Shown here: one piece after another, positions 25,685-36,579 of the stretch
Numbering within the stretch: position 1 is the first letter of the stretch
Layout: every line of letters starts with the position of its first letter
NCBI RefSeq assembly: GCF_004139715.1
Contig: NZ_CP035544.1
Span: 1,426,001 to 1,490,000, forward strand
Length of the DNA stretch: 64,000 nucleotides
Origin: Muriicola soli
GTDB lineage: Bacteria > Bacteroidota > Bacteroidia > Flavobacteriales > Flavobacteriaceae
Direction of reading: 5' to 3'
Program-made: the position numbers and the translations under genes
Notes under the pieces: model-generated
Seen by the model: only the letters and a program-made list of their open reading frames with translations
Database searches by the model: none
What the model was told of the DNA's origin: nothing

Positions 25685-26151
25685 ATGAATAATTTCTTGA
25701 GAATCATACCCTGGAAAAAATGCTACCTGCTCTCGTTTAGCCTGCTTCCCTTAATTGTGGTCTCAGATTTTTATGGACTATACACCAACAAGTTTTACTT
25801 TCTGAAAATCGACAACTATATTTTACCTTCCTGGTTTTGATACATCTTTATTACTTGAACTTGTTACTGAGAGCAGAGAAAACCAATAGCATAACGCTTA
25901 GTTCACTGAGGACCATCGAATTTGCCATGTATGCCATCCTGCCTGTTTACCTTTTTAAGATGGCAGAGACCCTGTACATCCTTACGACCTATTTAGACCA
26001 TTCTGAACATATTTTCCCAACGACTTTCGTTCCGGTTGGCAGTACAATTCTTATACTGCAGGCTTTGATCATATTTCTGACCTTTACCACATTCCGGCAC
26101 CGAAAGGACCGATTAGGGCCCTTCAGATACGATCGTATCAACGGACAATAA
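25685..26151 (+). pseudogene. small membrane protein, frame interrupted near 25828
   Basis: ATG 25685 opens MNNFLRIIPWKKCYLLSFSL and runs to a stop at 25838. A second frame to 26151 continues it if one T is added at 25828-25829 (KIDNYILPFLVLIHLYYLNLL), giving 155 residues with about four membrane helices. Both halves are hydrophobic and join smoothly, which is the evidence for one gene. The family is not recognised. The 152 bp between it and the DUF418 gene holds nothing I can identify. Confidence 0.6.
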
Positions 26152-26193
26152 TGCTCATAACCAAGTGTATGAGACCTGTGCTATGGCAGCACA

Positions 26194-26220
26194 AAAAAAC
26201 CCCGCATCAGCGGGGTTTTT
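26194..26220. terminator. bidirectional terminator
   Basis: ACCCCGC/GCGGGGT arms around an ATCA loop, with an A-tract before and T-tract after, lie between the convergent genes ending at 26151 (+) and 26221 (-). Confidence 0.92.
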
Positions 26221-27690
26221 CTATAATTTACTTATAAATCCTCCGTAGAGATCTTTTAACTTGAATCCCTTTTTATACCGCTGTTTACTCAGCTTTTTAT
26301 GGACCACCAATCCCCAGAGAAGAAATTCTTTCAGGAAATAGGAATCCTCTTGCGCCGCCTTGGGTTGGTGTTTGCTGATCAGGTCCTGCAAGGGAGGTAT
26401 GCTGTCCAGCAATTTTCTGTATTCCGCCTCACTCAGGTCATCCGGTAATTCAATGCCATCTCTGTCGAAAAACCATAGAATAAGATCATCATAAGGCCCC
26501 TCAGCGTCTTTTTGCTCCAGCTTTAGAATAGCCGGGAAGTAATTAGGGAAAAGACTTTTTACAGCATCATCAATAAGCATCATGGCTACCGTATCTGCCC
26601 CTTCTTGTTCCCCTTCGTAGACCAATTCAATCTTACCAGTTATGGCTGGAATTACACCTATAAAGTCTGAAAGTCGCACCGTAGTTCCTGAAGCACCCTG
26701 CAACAGGGCCCTTCTCTCGGCAGTGCTCAATAAATTTTCAAATGCTGTAATACTCGTTCGGGCACTTACTCCACTTTTGGCATCCACGTATTCACTGCTT
26801 CGCGCCTCGAAACTAATCTGTTCAAGCAGATCCTTAGCGAGTTCAGGCACGTAGATCATTTGAGCTTGATCCCCGTCTAAATTCGCTTCCTGTTCTGTAA
26901 TCTTCCTGGCAGTTTCTACTTCCTTGGGATAATGTGTCAGTATTTGCGAACCTATCCTGTCTTTTAAAGGAGTTACTATGCTGCCCCTGTTGGTATAGTC
27001 TTCCGGATTCGCTGTAAAAACGAATTGCAGATCTAATGGCAGCCGTAATTTAAATCCCCTGATCTGAATATCTCCTTCTTGTAAGATATTAAAAAGGGAG
27101 ACCTGAATCCTGGCCTGCAGATCGGGTAATTCGTTGATTACAAAAATACAGCGGTTTGCTCTGGGGATCATTCCAAAATGGATCACTCTGTCATCGGCGT
27201 AAGAAAGTTTGAGATTAGCTGCTTTTATAGGATCAACATCACCAATAAGATCTGCCACGGTCACATCCGGGGTTGCTAGTTTCTCATAAAATCGTTCATC
27301 TCTGTGAAGCCATGAAATAGGAGTATCCTCGCCTTTTTCTTTAATAAGTTGCTTGCTGTACCTCGAGATCGGAGCAAATGGATCATCATTGATTTCGGAA
27401 CCTTCCACCACAGGGATGTACTCATCGAGGAGATTAACCATGAGTCGAGCCAGCCTTGTTTTAGCCTGCCCCCTTAAACCCAGCAGATTAATATTATGCC
27501 GGGATAAAATGGCCCTCTCAAGTTCAGGAATAACCGAATCTTCATATCCCCAAACGCCTGCAAAGGTCTCTTTTCCATCCTTTATGCGTTGTATGAGATT
27601 TTTTCTCAATTCATCTTTGATTCCCTGAGACTTGTACCCCGCCTTTTTAAGATCTCCCAGGGTTTTAATTTTACTGTAATCTAATTTCAT
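26221..27690 (-). CDS. MoxR/magnesium-chelatase-like AAA+ ATPase
   Basis: The 489-residue AAA+ protein has a Walker A variant LGLRGQAKTRLARL, a chelatase-like insert (LHRDERFYEKLATPDVTVADLIGDVDP), Walker B region CIFVINELPDL, sensor 1 FTANPEDYTNRG and arginine finger region PLKDRIGSQ. It resembles the ChlI/BchI and MoxR groups. Paired with a VWA protein 25 bp upstream, it probably acts as a MoxR-VWA chaperone or metal-insertion module; the client is unknown. It ends at a bidirectional terminator. Confidence 0.87.
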   Translation of the reverse strand: MKLDYSKIKTLGDLKKAGYKSQGIKDELRKNLIQRIKDGKETFAGVWGYEDSVIPELERAILSRHNINLLGLRGQAKTRLARLMVNLLDEYIPVVEGSEINDDPFAPISRYSKQLIKEKGEDTPISWLHRDERFYEKLATPDVTVADLIGDVDPIKAANLKLSYADDRVIHFGMIPRANRCIFVINELPDLQARIQVSLFNILQEGDIQIRGFKLRLPLDLQFVFTANPEDYTNRGSIVTPLKDRIGSQILTHYPKEVETARKITEQEANLDGDQAQMIYVPELAKDLLEQISFEARSSEYVDAKSGVSARTSITAFENLLSTAERRALLQGASGTTVRLSDFIGVIPAITGKIELVYEGEQEGADTVAMMLIDDAVKSLFPNYFPAILKLEQKDAEGPYDDLILWFFDRDGIELPDDLSEAEYRKLLDSIPPLQDLISKHQPKAAQEDSYFLKEFLLWGLVVHKKLSKQRYKKGFKLKDLYGGFISKL

Positions 27691-27715
27691 ATCTCTTTTC
27701 CTTGTCGTATGCCTG

Positions 27716-28861
27716 TTATTTCAATCTTTTTTTTCTGTTTTTTTCATAGTCTTCGAAGATCATTTCTCCTAATCCCTGTAAACCGGTAAATAAGGCTTTC
27801 CCTTTGTTCGCTTCAGTAAAATGCCTGACAAATTGTTTTAAATAGGGATCCTGCGCAATCATAAATGTGGTGATCGGGATATGCAATTTACGAGCCTGTC
27901 TGGCCATATTGTAACACTTTTCTACAATAAAATCGTCGAGTCCTACACTGTTCTTGTAATAATTTCCATCTGGCAACCGAATGCAACTGGGCTTACCATC
28001 TGTAATCATAAAGATCTGCTTGTTGGTGTTTTTCTTTCTGCGGAGCATGTCCATGGCCAATTGAAGTCCGGCCACCGTATTCGTGTGATACGGTCCTACT
28101 TTAAGGTATGGCAGGTCTTTTATAGGTATGGGCCAGGCGTCGTTACCAAATACCAGGATGTCTAAAGTATCCTTGGGGTAACGTGTGGTTATAAGTTCTG
28201 CGAGGGCCATGGCCACTTTTTTGGCCGGAGTGATCCTGTCTTCGCCATAGAGGATCATACTGTGACTGATATCAATCATCAATACTGTACTCATTTGCGC
28301 CTTGTGATGTGTATCCTCTACAACGAGATCGTCTTCTGTCAGGGAAAAGCCATCGAGGCCATGGTTGACCTGGGCGTTTTTAAGGCTTTCTGTCATTGAT
28401 ATCCTGTCAAGAGAATCGCCATACCGATACTCTCTAAAGTCGCCTGTATGTTCATCCCCGAGCCCGGTTTTCCCCGTACGATGGTTTCCTGACCCGCTTC
28501 GTTTGATCTTTCCGAATATTTGGTCCAGGGCGCGTTGCCTGATCAGGCGCTCCATTTTCGCAGTTATCGACAGGGAGCCCTCTCCGGGAGTACCTTCCCC
28601 TTCTCCACCTTCTCCCAGTTCAAACTCTTCTCTGAGGAATCCTTTAGCCTTCAGATCTTCAATAAAATCGTCTATGGTATAGTTCTCATCCGTAAGATCG
28701 TATTCCTTGTCTAATTCACGGAGCCAATCCAAAGCCTCATCCACATCTCCGGAAGTATGGGTAATGAGTTCCTGGAATATTTCAAAAAGTTTTTCAAAAG
28801 GGGTTTGATCCGGCGCTTCGTAGGTAGTAAAGCGAAAACCCGATCTAGATTTCATAGCCAT
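27716..28861 (-). CDS. VWA-domain protein, partner of the MoxR-like ATPase
   Basis: The 381-residue soluble protein has a helical, Gly-rich N-terminal half (ELGEGGEGEGTPGEGS) and a C-terminal von Willebrand A domain. The MIDAS motif is VLMIDISHSMILYGEDR (DxSxS), with the later Thr/Asp in MITDGKPS. VWA domains bind partners through a metal ion. Adjacent MoxR ATPase and VWA genes are a known functional pair. No membrane segment is seen. Confidence 0.88.
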   Translation of the reverse strand: MAMKSRSGFRFTTYEAPDQTPFEKLFEIFQELITHTSGDVDEALDWLRELDKEYDLTDENYTIDDFIEDLKAKGFLREEFELGEGGEGEGTPGEGSLSITAKMERLIRQRALDQIFGKIKRSGSGNHRTGKTGLGDEHTGDFREYRYGDSLDRISMTESLKNAQVNHGLDGFSLTEDDLVVEDTHHKAQMSTVLMIDISHSMILYGEDRITPAKKVAMALAELITTRYPKDTLDILVFGNDAWPIPIKDLPYLKVGPYHTNTVAGLQLAMDMLRRKKNTNKQIFMITDGKPSCIRLPDGNYYKNSVGLDDFIVEKCYNMARQARKLHIPITTFMIAQDPYLKQFVRHFTEANKGKALFTGLQGLGEMIFEDYEKNRKKRLK

Positions 28862-28939
28862 TATATAAAAATACTATATTTCATAAAACGGATCAGGCTT
28901 TTATATAAACCTTAACGGTTTCGTTTAACTTCGCTTCAC

Positions 28940-29755
28940 ATGAGTTCTATTTCCCGCCAAATTTCCCTTGGGTTTTTAAAAACCCCACCACTATGGACCC
29001 GTAAACAATTTGGTATCGATCAATTTGTTATCCCTGACATAGATCCCGGTAGAATAAAGGAATTTTCTTTTCCTTCAAAAATGAGGCTAGGACATAAAAT
29101 GGAGTTTGTTTTTAACGCCATTATTGAAAGTCAGAACGTTTATAAGCTAATCGCTAAGAACATCGTCGTTCAAAAAGGAAAGACTACTTTGGGAGAGCTC
29201 GATTTTTTGTTGCGCAGCATCTCTGATGGAAGTTTGATTCATTTGGAACTGACCTATAAGTTTTATTTGATCGACACTGAGATAAGCGAGCCGATCTATC
29301 AGTTAGTTGGACCTAACCGTAGGGACATGTTTTACACTAAATTGGATAAACTCAAAGAACATCAGTTTAGCCTGCCCTTCACCAAAGAAGGAATAGAGAC
29401 ACTCCATGAAAGAGGATTGGAACCAGAGCCGCTAAAGCAACAAGCCTGTTTTAAAGCACAACTTTTTACTCCTTTTAAGAATACTAAAGTAAGTATAAGA
29501 CCATTGAATAAAAGCTGTATTTGCGGATTTTGGATCCGATTTGAAGAGCTTAATTCGGAGCCATTTAAAGATTTTCAATACTATATACCCTTAAAAGAAG
29601 AATGGATTTTAAATCCCTATGAAGAAGCAGATTGGATAAATTTATTTAATCTATTACTTGAAATTAATATAAGAATGCTAAAAGAGAGTTCTCCCATGGT
29701 TTGGATGAGAAAAAGCGAGGGCGTTTATGCAAAATTCTTCGTAGTGTGGTGGTGA
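28940..29755 (+). CDS. DUF1853 family protein
   Basis: The 271-residue protein has the DUF1853 features KTTLGELDFLLR and LIHLELTYKFYL, with a catalytic-looking spacing GELD-(about 14 residues)-ELTYK. That resembles a PD-(D/E)XK nuclease core, which is my inference. No signal peptide is present. It is isolated between divergent VWA and convergent hisIE genes. Confidence 0.8.
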   Translation: MSSISRQISLGFLKTPPLWTRKQFGIDQFVIPDIDPGRIKEFSFPSKMRLGHKMEFVFNAIIESQNVYKLIAKNIVVQKGKTTLGELDFLLRSISDGSLIHLELTYKFYLIDTEISEPIYQLVGPNRRDMFYTKLDKLKEHQFSLPFTKEGIETLHERGLEPEPLKQQACFKAQLFTPFKNTKVSIRPLNKSCICGFWIRFEELNSEPFKDFQYYIPLKEEWILNPYEEADWINLFNLLLEINIRMLKESSPMVWMRKSEGVYAKFFVVWW

Positions 29756-29783
29756 ATCAAGAAAGCATTTCGGGTTCTAACAA

Positions 29784-30380
29784 CTAGTGCCTTTTCTGTA
29801 AAACCTCTGCCACAGCATGGAGATCAAATCCCTTGGCACGCAGCAATATCAGATAATGAAAGAGTAGATCTGCACTTTCATTAAGAAATAATTCATCATT
29901 GGTATCCTTTGCTTCGATCACAACTTCCACCGCCTCCTCTCCTACTTTTTGAGCGATCTTATTAATTCCGCTTTCGAAGAGGGATGCCACATAACTCTTA
30001 TCTCCTCTAGCGTTGTTTTGCCGGTTTGCAATAATGTTCTCCAACTCTGAAAGAAAGCCATAAGTAGCCTTATTCTCTGTTCCCCAGCAGGTATCGGTGC
30101 CTTTGTGACAGGTTGGACCCTGCGGCAAAACTTTGATCAACAAAGTGTCATTGTCACAATCGGGCCTGATGTCTTCTACATGAAGAAAATTGCCACTCTC
30201 CTCCCCTTTTGTCCAAAGACGTTTCTTGCTCCGGCTATAGAATGTCACCTTGCCGCTTTCTACAGTTTTATCCAAAGCCTCCTTGTTCATATACCCCAGC
30301 ATCAATACACTTCCGGTTGTAACATCCTGAATGATAGCCGGTACCAAGCCGTCCTGATCCTTGTCGAAATTCACTTTCAT
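29784..30380 (-). CDS. hisIE: bifunctional phosphoribosyl-AMP cyclohydrolase / phosphoribosyl-ATP pyrophosphatase
   Basis: The 198-residue fusion has an N-terminal HisI domain (GYMNKEAL, FYSRSKKRLWTKGE; metal ligands in DCDNDTLL and GPTCHKGTDTCW) and a C-terminal HisE domain (KVGEEAVEVVIEAKD). It performs steps 2 and 3 of histidine synthesis. It is the last gene of the his operon, 9 bp after hisF. Confidence 0.97.
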   Translation of the reverse strand: MKVNFDKDQDGLVPAIIQDVTTGSVLMLGYMNKEALDKTVESGKVTFYSRSKKRLWTKGEESGNFLHVEDIRPDCDNDTLLIKVLPQGPTCHKGTDTCWGTENKATYGFLSELENIIANRQNNARGDKSYVASLFESGINKIAQKVGEEAVEVVIEAKDTNDELFLNESADLLFHYLILLRAKGFDLHAVAEVLQKRH

Positions 30381-30389
30381 AGTATCCTT

Positions 30390-31163
30390 TTAATATTTTG
30401 CCTGAACTTTTTGACGTACAGGTATGTGATTATTTGCGAGGTAGGCCTTTAACTCCCAAATCTCTATTTCTTTAAAATGGAAAACACTTGCAGCCAGAGC
30501 AGCATCGGCTTTCCCATCTACAAATGTATCCAGAAAATGCTCTGCGTTTCCTGCTCCACCTGAAGCAATTATAGGAATGTTTACAGCTTCTGACAATTCA
30601 GCCAAGGCCTTATTTGCGAATCCATTTTTAGTGCCGTCATGGTTCATTGAGGTGAAAAGGATCTCACCTGCCCCGCGTTTTTCTACTTCTTTTGCCCATT
30701 TAAACAGATCAATGTCTGTTGGTACTTTTCCCCCTACCAGATGCACTTTCCAAGCTCCGTCAATTTGTTTGGCATCTATGGCAACAACGATGCATTGCGA
30801 GCCGAATTTGGCTACCAAATCATCGATCAGTTGGGGGTTTTTGACAGCCGACGAATTAATGGATATTTTATCCGCACCGTTCTTCAACAACATACTTACA
30901 TCAGCAGCTGAAGATATGCCACCGCCTACCGTAAAGGGGATATTCACTCTTTCGGCTACCTTACGCACCAAATTGGCCAGGGTCTTGCGTTCTTCTTCTG
31001 TAGCAGAAATATCGAGGAAGACAAGTTCGTCTGCCCCTTCAACAGCGTAACGTTCAGCAAGTTCAACAGGATCACCGGCATCGCGCAGTTCTACAAAGTT
31101 CACACCTTTTACGGTACGTCCATTTTTTATATCAAGACAGGGTATTATCCTCTTAGTCAGCAT
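30390..31163 (-). CDS. hisF: imidazole glycerol phosphate synthase cyclase subunit
   Basis: The 257-residue TIM barrel has the two phosphate-binding half-barrel motifs, [15 protein letters not shown] with catalytic Asp, and [15 protein letters not shown] with the second Asp; GGGISS and SGGAGN close the barrel. With HisH it converts PRFAR and ammonia to IGP and AICAR. It lies immediately after the DinB-like gene and 9 bp before hisIE. Confidence 0.97.
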   Translation of the reverse strand: MLTKRIIPCLDIKNGRTVKGVNFVELRDAGDPVELAERYAVEGADELVFLDISATEEERKTLANLVRKVAERVNIPFTVGGGISSAADVSMLLKNGADKISINSSAVKNPQLIDDLVAKFGSQCIVVAIDAKQIDGAWKVHLVGGKVPTDIDLFKWAKEVEKRGAGEILFTSMNHDGTKNGFANKALAELSEAVNIPIIASGGAGNAEHFLDTFVDGKADAALAASVFHFKEIEIWELKAYLANNHIPVRQKVQAKY

Positions 31164-31685
31164 TTATTTTTCATTTTTTGCGTTCAGGTCGATTCCCGAG
31201 TAGAATTCAAGGTCCTTATCCTTTAGGCACTTCACCCAAAAAGCTATTTGCCCGGTGTGATAGGAGAAGTGTTCCACCACGTGCAATAGAACACCAAAAC
31301 CGCTAAGGTCAAAACCCTGCACCTTGTAAACTGTGGTCAACTGCTCTGGTGATAAGCCATTGACAACACTTTTTACCTGCTGAATCAAATCGCTTAAATT
31401 ACTCAAAAGTTCATTTTTATTTACGCCTTGGCGGATGGAGAATTCCGCATCGCGTTGCCGCAAATCTTCCTGCCCGTCTAATCCTGATAAAATATACTGT
31501 GTGATATTCCCACATAGGTGCACCAGAATATTTCCAATACTGTTAGAAGCTTCATTGGGCCTCCGCCATATTTCAGCATCGTCAACTTCTTTCAGGCTCA
31601 AATGAACCATCCGCAGGCTTTCTTCCATCCTGAAAATGGTATTCTTCTTTATTTCATTGCACAAAAGCGATTCCGTTGAGCTCAT
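31164..31685 (-). CDS. DinB/DUF1572-like four-helix metalloprotein inside the his operon
   Basis: The 173-residue helical protein has the DinB-type His triad visible as ILVHLCGN (first His) and [13 protein letters not shown] (two further His), which normally bind a divalent metal. DinB-like proteins include thiol-dependent transferases; none is a known histidine enzyme. Its start overlaps the 3' end of hisA by 4 bp and its stop touches hisF, so it is fully embedded in the operon. A role in histidine synthesis is not implied by its family. Confidence 0.82.
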   Translation of the reverse strand: MSSTESLLCNEIKKNTIFRMEESLRMVHLSLKEVDDAEIWRRPNEASNSIGNILVHLCGNITQYILSGLDGQEDLRQRDAEFSIRQGVNKNELLSNLSDLIQQVKSVVNGLSPEQLTTVYKVQGFDLSGFGVLLHVVEHFSYHTGQIAFWVKCLKDKDLEFYSGIDLNAKNEK

Positions 31686-32458
31686 ATGTTTAAGATAAAA
31701 GCTTCCAATTCCTTTAGATTGATCTTGTTCTCATAGATAGCCTTTCCCAGAATCGCGCCTTCGCAACCCAGGTCCCGCAAGGTAACTATGTCATCCATAG
31801 TTGTTACTCCACCACTGGCTATTAGACTGAGATCATTACTCCCGGCCTCTGAAATACGATTTGAATCGATTGCCGTTTCTTCATTTGCCTTATCCTCGAG
31901 TATTTTTTGGTACAAGTCTACCGATGGACCCTGCAACATCCCGTCCTTGTTAATGTCAGTACAAATTACATATTTGATTCCCCGCTGCCTGTACTCCCTG
32001 ATAAAAGGAACTAATTCAATATCTGAACCTTCCTGCCAGCCAGATACCGCAATTTTTTCATTCATGGCGTCTGCTCCCAAAATAATTTTTTCAGCTCCGT
32101 AACGCTTCAGCCATTTGAGAAAAGTAGGGCGGTCTTTTACGGCAATACTCCCTCCGGTAATTTGTTGGGCCCCTGAATTAAAGGATATTTTCAGATCCTC
32201 ATCAGATTTGAGTCCGCCTCCAAAATCGATATGCAAGGAGGTTTTTGATGCTAATTCTTCAAGGACTTTGTAATTGACGATGTGCTGCGATTTGGCCCCG
32301 TCGAGATCAACCAAATGAAGGTGCGTGATACCGTGCGCTTCAAAGGACTTAGCAACTTCCAAAGGATTCTCGTTGTACATCTTTTGAGTGCTGTAATCCC
32401 CTTTTGACAGGCGAACGCACTTACCTTCGATAATATCTATTGCCGGGATAATCCTCAT
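31682..32458 (-). CDS. hisA: ProFAR isomerase (phosphoribosylformimino-AICAR-phosphate isomerase)
   Basis: The 258-residue TIM barrel has [17 protein letters not shown] (catalytic Asp 8 region), LVDLDGAKS, and [16 protein letters not shown] with the second catalytic Asp; ASGGVTT forms the phosphate site. A short insertion near residues 205-215 ([16 protein letters not shown]) lengthens it slightly. It catalyses step 4 of the pathway. It is coupled to the DinB-like gene. Confidence 0.96.
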   Translation of the reverse strand: MRIIPAIDIIEGKCVRLSKGDYSTQKMYNENPLEVAKSFEAHGITHLHLVDLDGAKSQHIVNYKVLEELASKTSLHIDFGGGLKSDEDLKISFNSGAQQITGGSIAVKDRPTFLKWLKRYGAEKIILGADAMNEKIAVSGWQEGSDIELVPFIREYRQRGIKYVICTDINKDGMLQGPSVDLYQKILEDKANEETAIDSNRISEAGSNDLSLIASGGVTTMDDIVTLRDLGCEGAILGKAIYENKINLKELEAFILNI

Positions 32459-32466
32459 TGATCGAG

Positions 32467-33048
32467 TTAAAGGTTGATAAAATTCTTTAAAATCTGTTCT
32501 CCTGTCCCACTGCTTTTCTCCGGGTGAAATTGTACCCCCCAGAAATTGTCCTTTCTCATCGCACTGCTATAAGGAAGTTCATAATCCGTAATTGCAATCG
32601 TATGTTCACTCAGCGGGGCATAATAACTGTGCACCAGGTAAATATATTCTTTCTCCATTATTCCATTAAAAAGAGGAGATTTCAGTTCCCGTATTTGATT
32701 CCAACCGATCTGCGGCACTTTTACCTTTTTCGAAAACTTCACTACATCCACATCGAATATCCCCATACCCCTGGTTTCCCCTTCTTCAGAGTAGGCACAC
32801 ATCAGTTGCATTCCGAGACAAATCCCCAAAACAGGTTGTTTTAATAGGGGAATGACCTTATCCAAGTTGCTTTCTACCAATTTATTCATGGCACTGCTGG
32901 CTTCCCCCACTCCGGGGAAAATTACCTTATCCGCACTTTTGATCACATCGGGATCATCAGAGAGAAGCGCAGAATATCCTAAGCGTTCCAGTGCAAACTG
33001 GATACTCTGGATATTACCGGCACCGTAATCGATTATAACGATATTCAT
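32467..33048 (-). CDS. hisH: imidazole glycerol phosphate synthase glutaminase subunit
   Basis: The 193-residue class I amidotransferase begins [13 protein letters not shown], has nucleophile Cys in [12 protein letters not shown], and His/Glu in [11 protein letters not shown]. It supplies ammonia to HisF. It lies 8 bp upstream of hisA and 9 bp after hisB. Confidence 0.97.
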   Translation of the reverse strand: MNIVIIDYGAGNIQSIQFALERLGYSALLSDDPDVIKSADKVIFPGVGEASSAMNKLVESNLDKVIPLLKQPVLGICLGMQLMCAYSEEGETRGMGIFDVDVVKFSKKVKVPQIGWNQIRELKSPLFNGIMEKEYIYLVHSYYAPLSEHTIAITDYELPYSSAMRKDNFWGVQFHPEKSSGTGEQILKNFINL

Positions 33049-33057
33049 TCTTAGTTC

Positions 33058-34206
33058 TTAAAGCGTTCCTTTGGTTGAAGGCAAAATCATTTTTTCAGTA
33101 TCTCTCTTAACAGCCATTTTGATTGCTTTTGCAAAGGCCTTAAAAATCGCTTCAATTTTATGGTGCTCGTTAGTTCCTTCTGCTTTTATGTTTAGATTTG
33201 CTTTTGCCCCATCTGTAAAGGACTTAAAAAAGTGCATGAACATTTCGGTAGGCATGTCCCCAACCATTTCCCTCTTAAATTCGGCTTCCCAGACGAGCCA
33301 ATTCCGACCGCCAAAGTCAATAGCTACCTGAGCCAGGCAATCATCCATAGGGAGGCAGAATCCATAGCGTTCAATTCCTAATTTTGAACCCAGGGCCTTG
33401 TTAAATACTTCACCCAGGGCAATGGCAGTATCTTCTATGGTATGGTGTTCATCTATTTCCAAATCACCATTTACCTTGATCTCTAGGTCTAGTTGTCCGT
33501 GCCTTGCGATCTGATCCAACATGTGATCAAAAAAAGGCAGTCCGGTAGAAATATTGCTGTCTCCCTTCCCATCGAGATTTAAACTGATGGCAATCTGAGT
33601 TTCTTTTGTATTTCTTTGGTGCCTTACAGAGCGATCTTCTACTTTCAGAAATTCATATATTTCTTTCCAGCTATTGGTTTCCAGGGCTATGCAGGCCTTT
33701 AGGACTTCCATCTCTGCGGTCACTTCATCAGTGCCCAAAGCTGTTTGATTATTGATGTAAATCCCCTTGGCCCCTAAGTTTTTAGCCAGTTCTACATCGG
33801 TGAGACGATCCCCGATCACAAAGGAATTTTCAAGGTCGTATTCTTCGGAAAAATATTCCGTTAGAAGTCCGGTAGCAGGCTTTCGGGTATCCGCATTTTG
33901 GTCGGGGAAAGTCCTGTCAATAAAGACATTTTTAAATACAATGTCTTCTTTTTCAAGGGTAGACATGATAAATTCCTGAACCGGCCAAAAAGTGGTTTCG
34001 GGAAAGGCTTCTGTACCAAGGCCATCCTGATTGGTCACCATCACCAGTTCATAAGACATTTCTCTTGCGATCCTCCCGAGATAAGTAAAAACACCGGGGT
34101 AAAACTCCAATTTTTCAAAGGTGTCGATCTGTTCGTCAGCGGGTTCCCTGATCAGGGTTCCATCCCGATCGATAAACAACACTTTTTTCCTTGAGCTGGT
34201 TTTCAT
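33058..34206 (-). CDS. hisB: bifunctional histidinol-phosphatase / imidazoleglycerol-phosphate dehydratase
   Basis: The 382-residue fusion has an N-terminal HAD phosphatase ([13 protein letters not shown] nucleophile motif, [25 protein letters not shown]) and a C-terminal dehydratase ([46 protein letters not shown] metal-binding His clusters). It performs two histidine-synthesis steps. Its start overlaps the end of hisC by 4 bp. Confidence 0.97.
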   Translation of the reverse strand: MKTSSRKKVLFIDRDGTLIREPADEQIDTFEKLEFYPGVFTYLGRIAREMSYELVMVTNQDGLGTEAFPETTFWPVQEFIMSTLEKEDIVFKNVFIDRTFPDQNADTRKPATGLLTEYFSEEYDLENSFVIGDRLTDVELAKNLGAKGIYINNQTALGTDEVTAEMEVLKACIALETNSWKEIYEFLKVEDRSVRHQRNTKETQIAISLNLDGKGDSNISTGLPFFDHMLDQIARHGQLDLEIKVNGDLEIDEHHTIEDTAIALGEVFNKALGSKLGIERYGFCLPMDDCLAQVAIDFGGRNWLVWEAEFKREMVGDMPTEMFMHFFKSFTDGAKANLNIKAEGTNEHHKIEAIFKAFAKAIKMAVKRDTEKMILPSTKGTL

Positions 34207-35267
34207 TTCAATTCATTTAATGCCGCAATTAAACGGTCGTTTTCTGATGGTGTTCCAATGGTAAATCGCAGGCAATTTTTACACAGCGGCTGATTAGACC
34301 GGTTTCTGACGATAAATCCCTCATTTAATAAATCCTGGTATCGTTTGTCAGCATCGTCAAGCTCTGCAAGGATAAAATTTGCGTCGCTCTTGTAAACCCG
34401 GATCACGAAAGAAAGCTGTGCAAGCGCTGCCTCCAACTTAGAGCGTTCAGCCCACAGTGTTTCTATTTCTTGCAGAATAAGGTCGTACTTTCCCAAACGT
34501 TCCATGGCCTTTGCCTGAGTGAGCTCATTGACGTTATAAGGCGGTTTTATTTTGTTTAGAACGGTGATCACCGCTTCAGACGCAAAACAAGATCCCAACC
34601 TAATCCCCGCCATGCCATAGGCTTTAGAAAAAGTCTGGGTAACCACCAGGTTGGGATAGATATCTAAAAAGTGTACCCAGCTCTCTTGTTCTGAGAAGTC
34701 GATATACGCCTCATCGATCACAACTAAACCCTTAAAATTGAGTAATAACTCCTTGATTTGTTCTGTGGGAATGTTATTTCCCGTGGGATTATTCGGGGAA
34801 CAAATGAAAACTAGTTTGGTGTTTTCATCTATAGCCTGGTAAATTGCCTTTAGATCTAGTGTGAAATCAGCTTTCATTTCCACTTTTGCGTCCGTCACAT
34901 CATTTAAAGCGGCAAGAACTCCATACATGCCGTAGGTTGGCGGCACTGTGATCACTTTATCCTGTCCGGGTTCGCAAAATGCACGGAAGAGAAGGTCTAA
35001 AATCTCATCACTGCCGTTTCCTAATAGGACCTGGTTTTCTTTAACTCCCTTCCTCCTGCTCAATTCTGATTTCAATTTGCGCTGTCTGGGATCGGGGTAT
35101 CGGTTTAATCCATTTTCAAAGGGATTTTCATTGGCATCGAGGAAAACTTTTTCAGAGCCATCAGAAACATATTCGTCCCTGGCCGAGGAATACGGCGTCA
35201 TCTTCCAGACGTTTGCCCTTACCAGACTCCGGAGGTCAAATGATGTTATTTCACTTTCTGTAGCCAT
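34203..35267 (-). CDS. hisC: histidinol-phosphate aminotransferase
   Basis: The 354-residue fold-type I PLP enzyme has the PLP Lys in [22 protein letters not shown] and VIDEAYIDF motifs, and the N-terminal DANENPF. It transaminates imidazole acetol phosphate to histidinol phosphate. It starts 1 bp after hisD and overlaps hisB by 4 bp. Confidence 0.96.
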   Translation of the reverse strand: MATESEITSFDLRSLVRANVWKMTPYSSARDEYVSDGSEKVFLDANENPFENGLNRYPDPRQRKLKSELSRRKGVKENQVLLGNGSDEILDLLFRAFCEPGQDKVITVPPTYGMYGVLAALNDVTDAKVEMKADFTLDLKAIYQAIDENTKLVFICSPNNPTGNNIPTEQIKELLLNFKGLVVIDEAYIDFSEQESWVHFLDIYPNLVVTQTFSKAYGMAGIRLGSCFASEAVITVLNKIKPPYNVNELTQAKAMERLGKYDLILQEIETLWAERSKLEAALAQLSFVIRVYKSDANFILAELDDADKRYQDLLNEGFIVRNRSNQPLCKNCLRFTIGTPSENDRLIAALNELK

Positions 35268-35268
35268 T

Positions 35269-36573
35269 TTAAATATCAGCTTTAATCGACTTTTGAATTC
35301 GCGCTAAGCGAAGTGTTACCGCATTCTTATGAGCCTGCAGGCCCTCTGCTTCTGCCATAATCTCAATGGTCTCACCCAGATCTAAAAGCCCTTTTTCTGA
35401 GATTTTCTGAAAAGTGATACTCTTTAAAAAACTATCGAGGTTTACACCGCTGTATTGTTTGGCATACCCGTTCGTTGGCAGGGTATGATTTGTGCCGGAA
35501 GCGTAATCTCCCGCACTTTCGGGTGTATAATTACCTATAAAAACAGATCCGGCATTATAAGTGTTCTCAAGAAAATACTCCTCATCCCTTACACAGAGAA
35601 TGTAGTGTTCCGGGCCGTATTCATTGATCAGAGCAACGGCTATTTCTGAAGTAGGAACATAAATCAGTTTACTATTCGCGATTGCTTTTTTTGCTATTTC
35701 TTTCCGAGGCAGTTCCTCTAGCTGAGACCACACTTCTCGCTCAACTTCCTCTACTAATTGCTCAGAAGTCGTCACCATGATTACCTGACTGTCAGTTCCG
35801 TGTTCTGCCTGACTAAGTAAATCGGAGGCAATAAATTCAGGAACGGCGGTTTCATCGGCCATAACAAGAAGTTCACTAGGACCGGCAGGCATGTCTATGG
35901 AAACACCGTAGCGGGTGGCGAGTTGTTTGGCAACCGTGACATATTGATTTCCCGGCCCGAAAATCTTAAATACCTTTGGGATCATTTGAGTACCAAAAGT
36001 AAGTGCAGCTACGGCCTGTATCCCTCCTACCTTAAACACCTTTGTAATTCCGCAAAGCGCAGCTGTATACAGAACAACATTAGGAAGGTTTCCGTTTTTG
36101 TCAGGCGGACTACACATCACGATTTCACTGCAACCTGCCAATTTTGCGGGTATAGCCAGCATAAGTATGGTAGAAAACAAGGGCGCCGTCCCTCCGGGGA
36201 TATACAAACCCACTTTCTGGATTGGCTTTTTCTCTTGCCAGCACTGAACCCCCTGAGAAGTTTCAACGACTACCTTTTTGGTTTTTTGGGCTTCGTGAAA
36301 CTTCCAGATATTGGCATAGGCCTTTTGAATGGCTTTTTTCAAAGAATCGTCAAGGGCTTCAGCGGCAGCGGCCAGCGTCTGACGTTCAACCAAAGTTGAA
36401 TCAAGGCTTACTCCGTCAAACTTTGCAGTGTATTCCCTAACAGCCATATCACCCTTTTCCCTTACGGCTTTGAAAATGGTTTGTACCGTTTGCTCTATAT
36501 CATCAACCGTCTGAGTTGGCCTAGAAAGCAAGCTTTCCCAATCGGCGCGTTCCGGATTAAAATACTTTTTCAT
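35269..36573 (-). CDS. hisD: histidinol dehydrogenase
   Basis: The 434-residue protein has the HisD signatures YIPGGTAPLFSTILMLAIPA, GPGNQYVTVAKQ, MPAGPSELLVMAD, SQAEHGTDSQ and GPEHYILCVRD with the zinc-ligand and catalytic His/Glu residues. It oxidises histidinol to histidine with two NAD+. It follows hisG by 6 bp. Confidence 0.97.
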   Translation of the reverse strand: MKKYFNPERADWESLLSRPTQTVDDIEQTVQTIFKAVREKGDMAVREYTAKFDGVSLDSTLVERQTLAAAAEALDDSLKKAIQKAYANIWKFHEAQKTKKVVVETSQGVQCWQEKKPIQKVGLYIPGGTAPLFSTILMLAIPAKLAGCSEIVMCSPPDKNGNLPNVVLYTAALCGITKVFKVGGIQAVAALTFGTQMIPKVFKIFGPGNQYVTVAKQLATRYGVSIDMPAGPSELLVMADETAVPEFIASDLLSQAEHGTDSQVIMVTTSEQLVEEVEREVWSQLEELPRKEIAKKAIANSKLIYVPTSEIAVALINEYGPEHYILCVRDEEYFLENTYNAGSVFIGNYTPESAGDYASGTNHTLPTNGYAKQYSGVNLDSFLKSITFQKISEKGLLDLGETIEIMAEAEGLQAHKNAVTLRLARIQKSIKADI

Positions 36574-36579
36574 AAGGGT

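Noticed and set aside
26221-28861. MoxR-VWA pair as a true magnesium chelatase
   Set aside because: No ChlH/BchH-like subunit or tetrapyrrole gene is nearby; the general MoxR-VWA label is safer.
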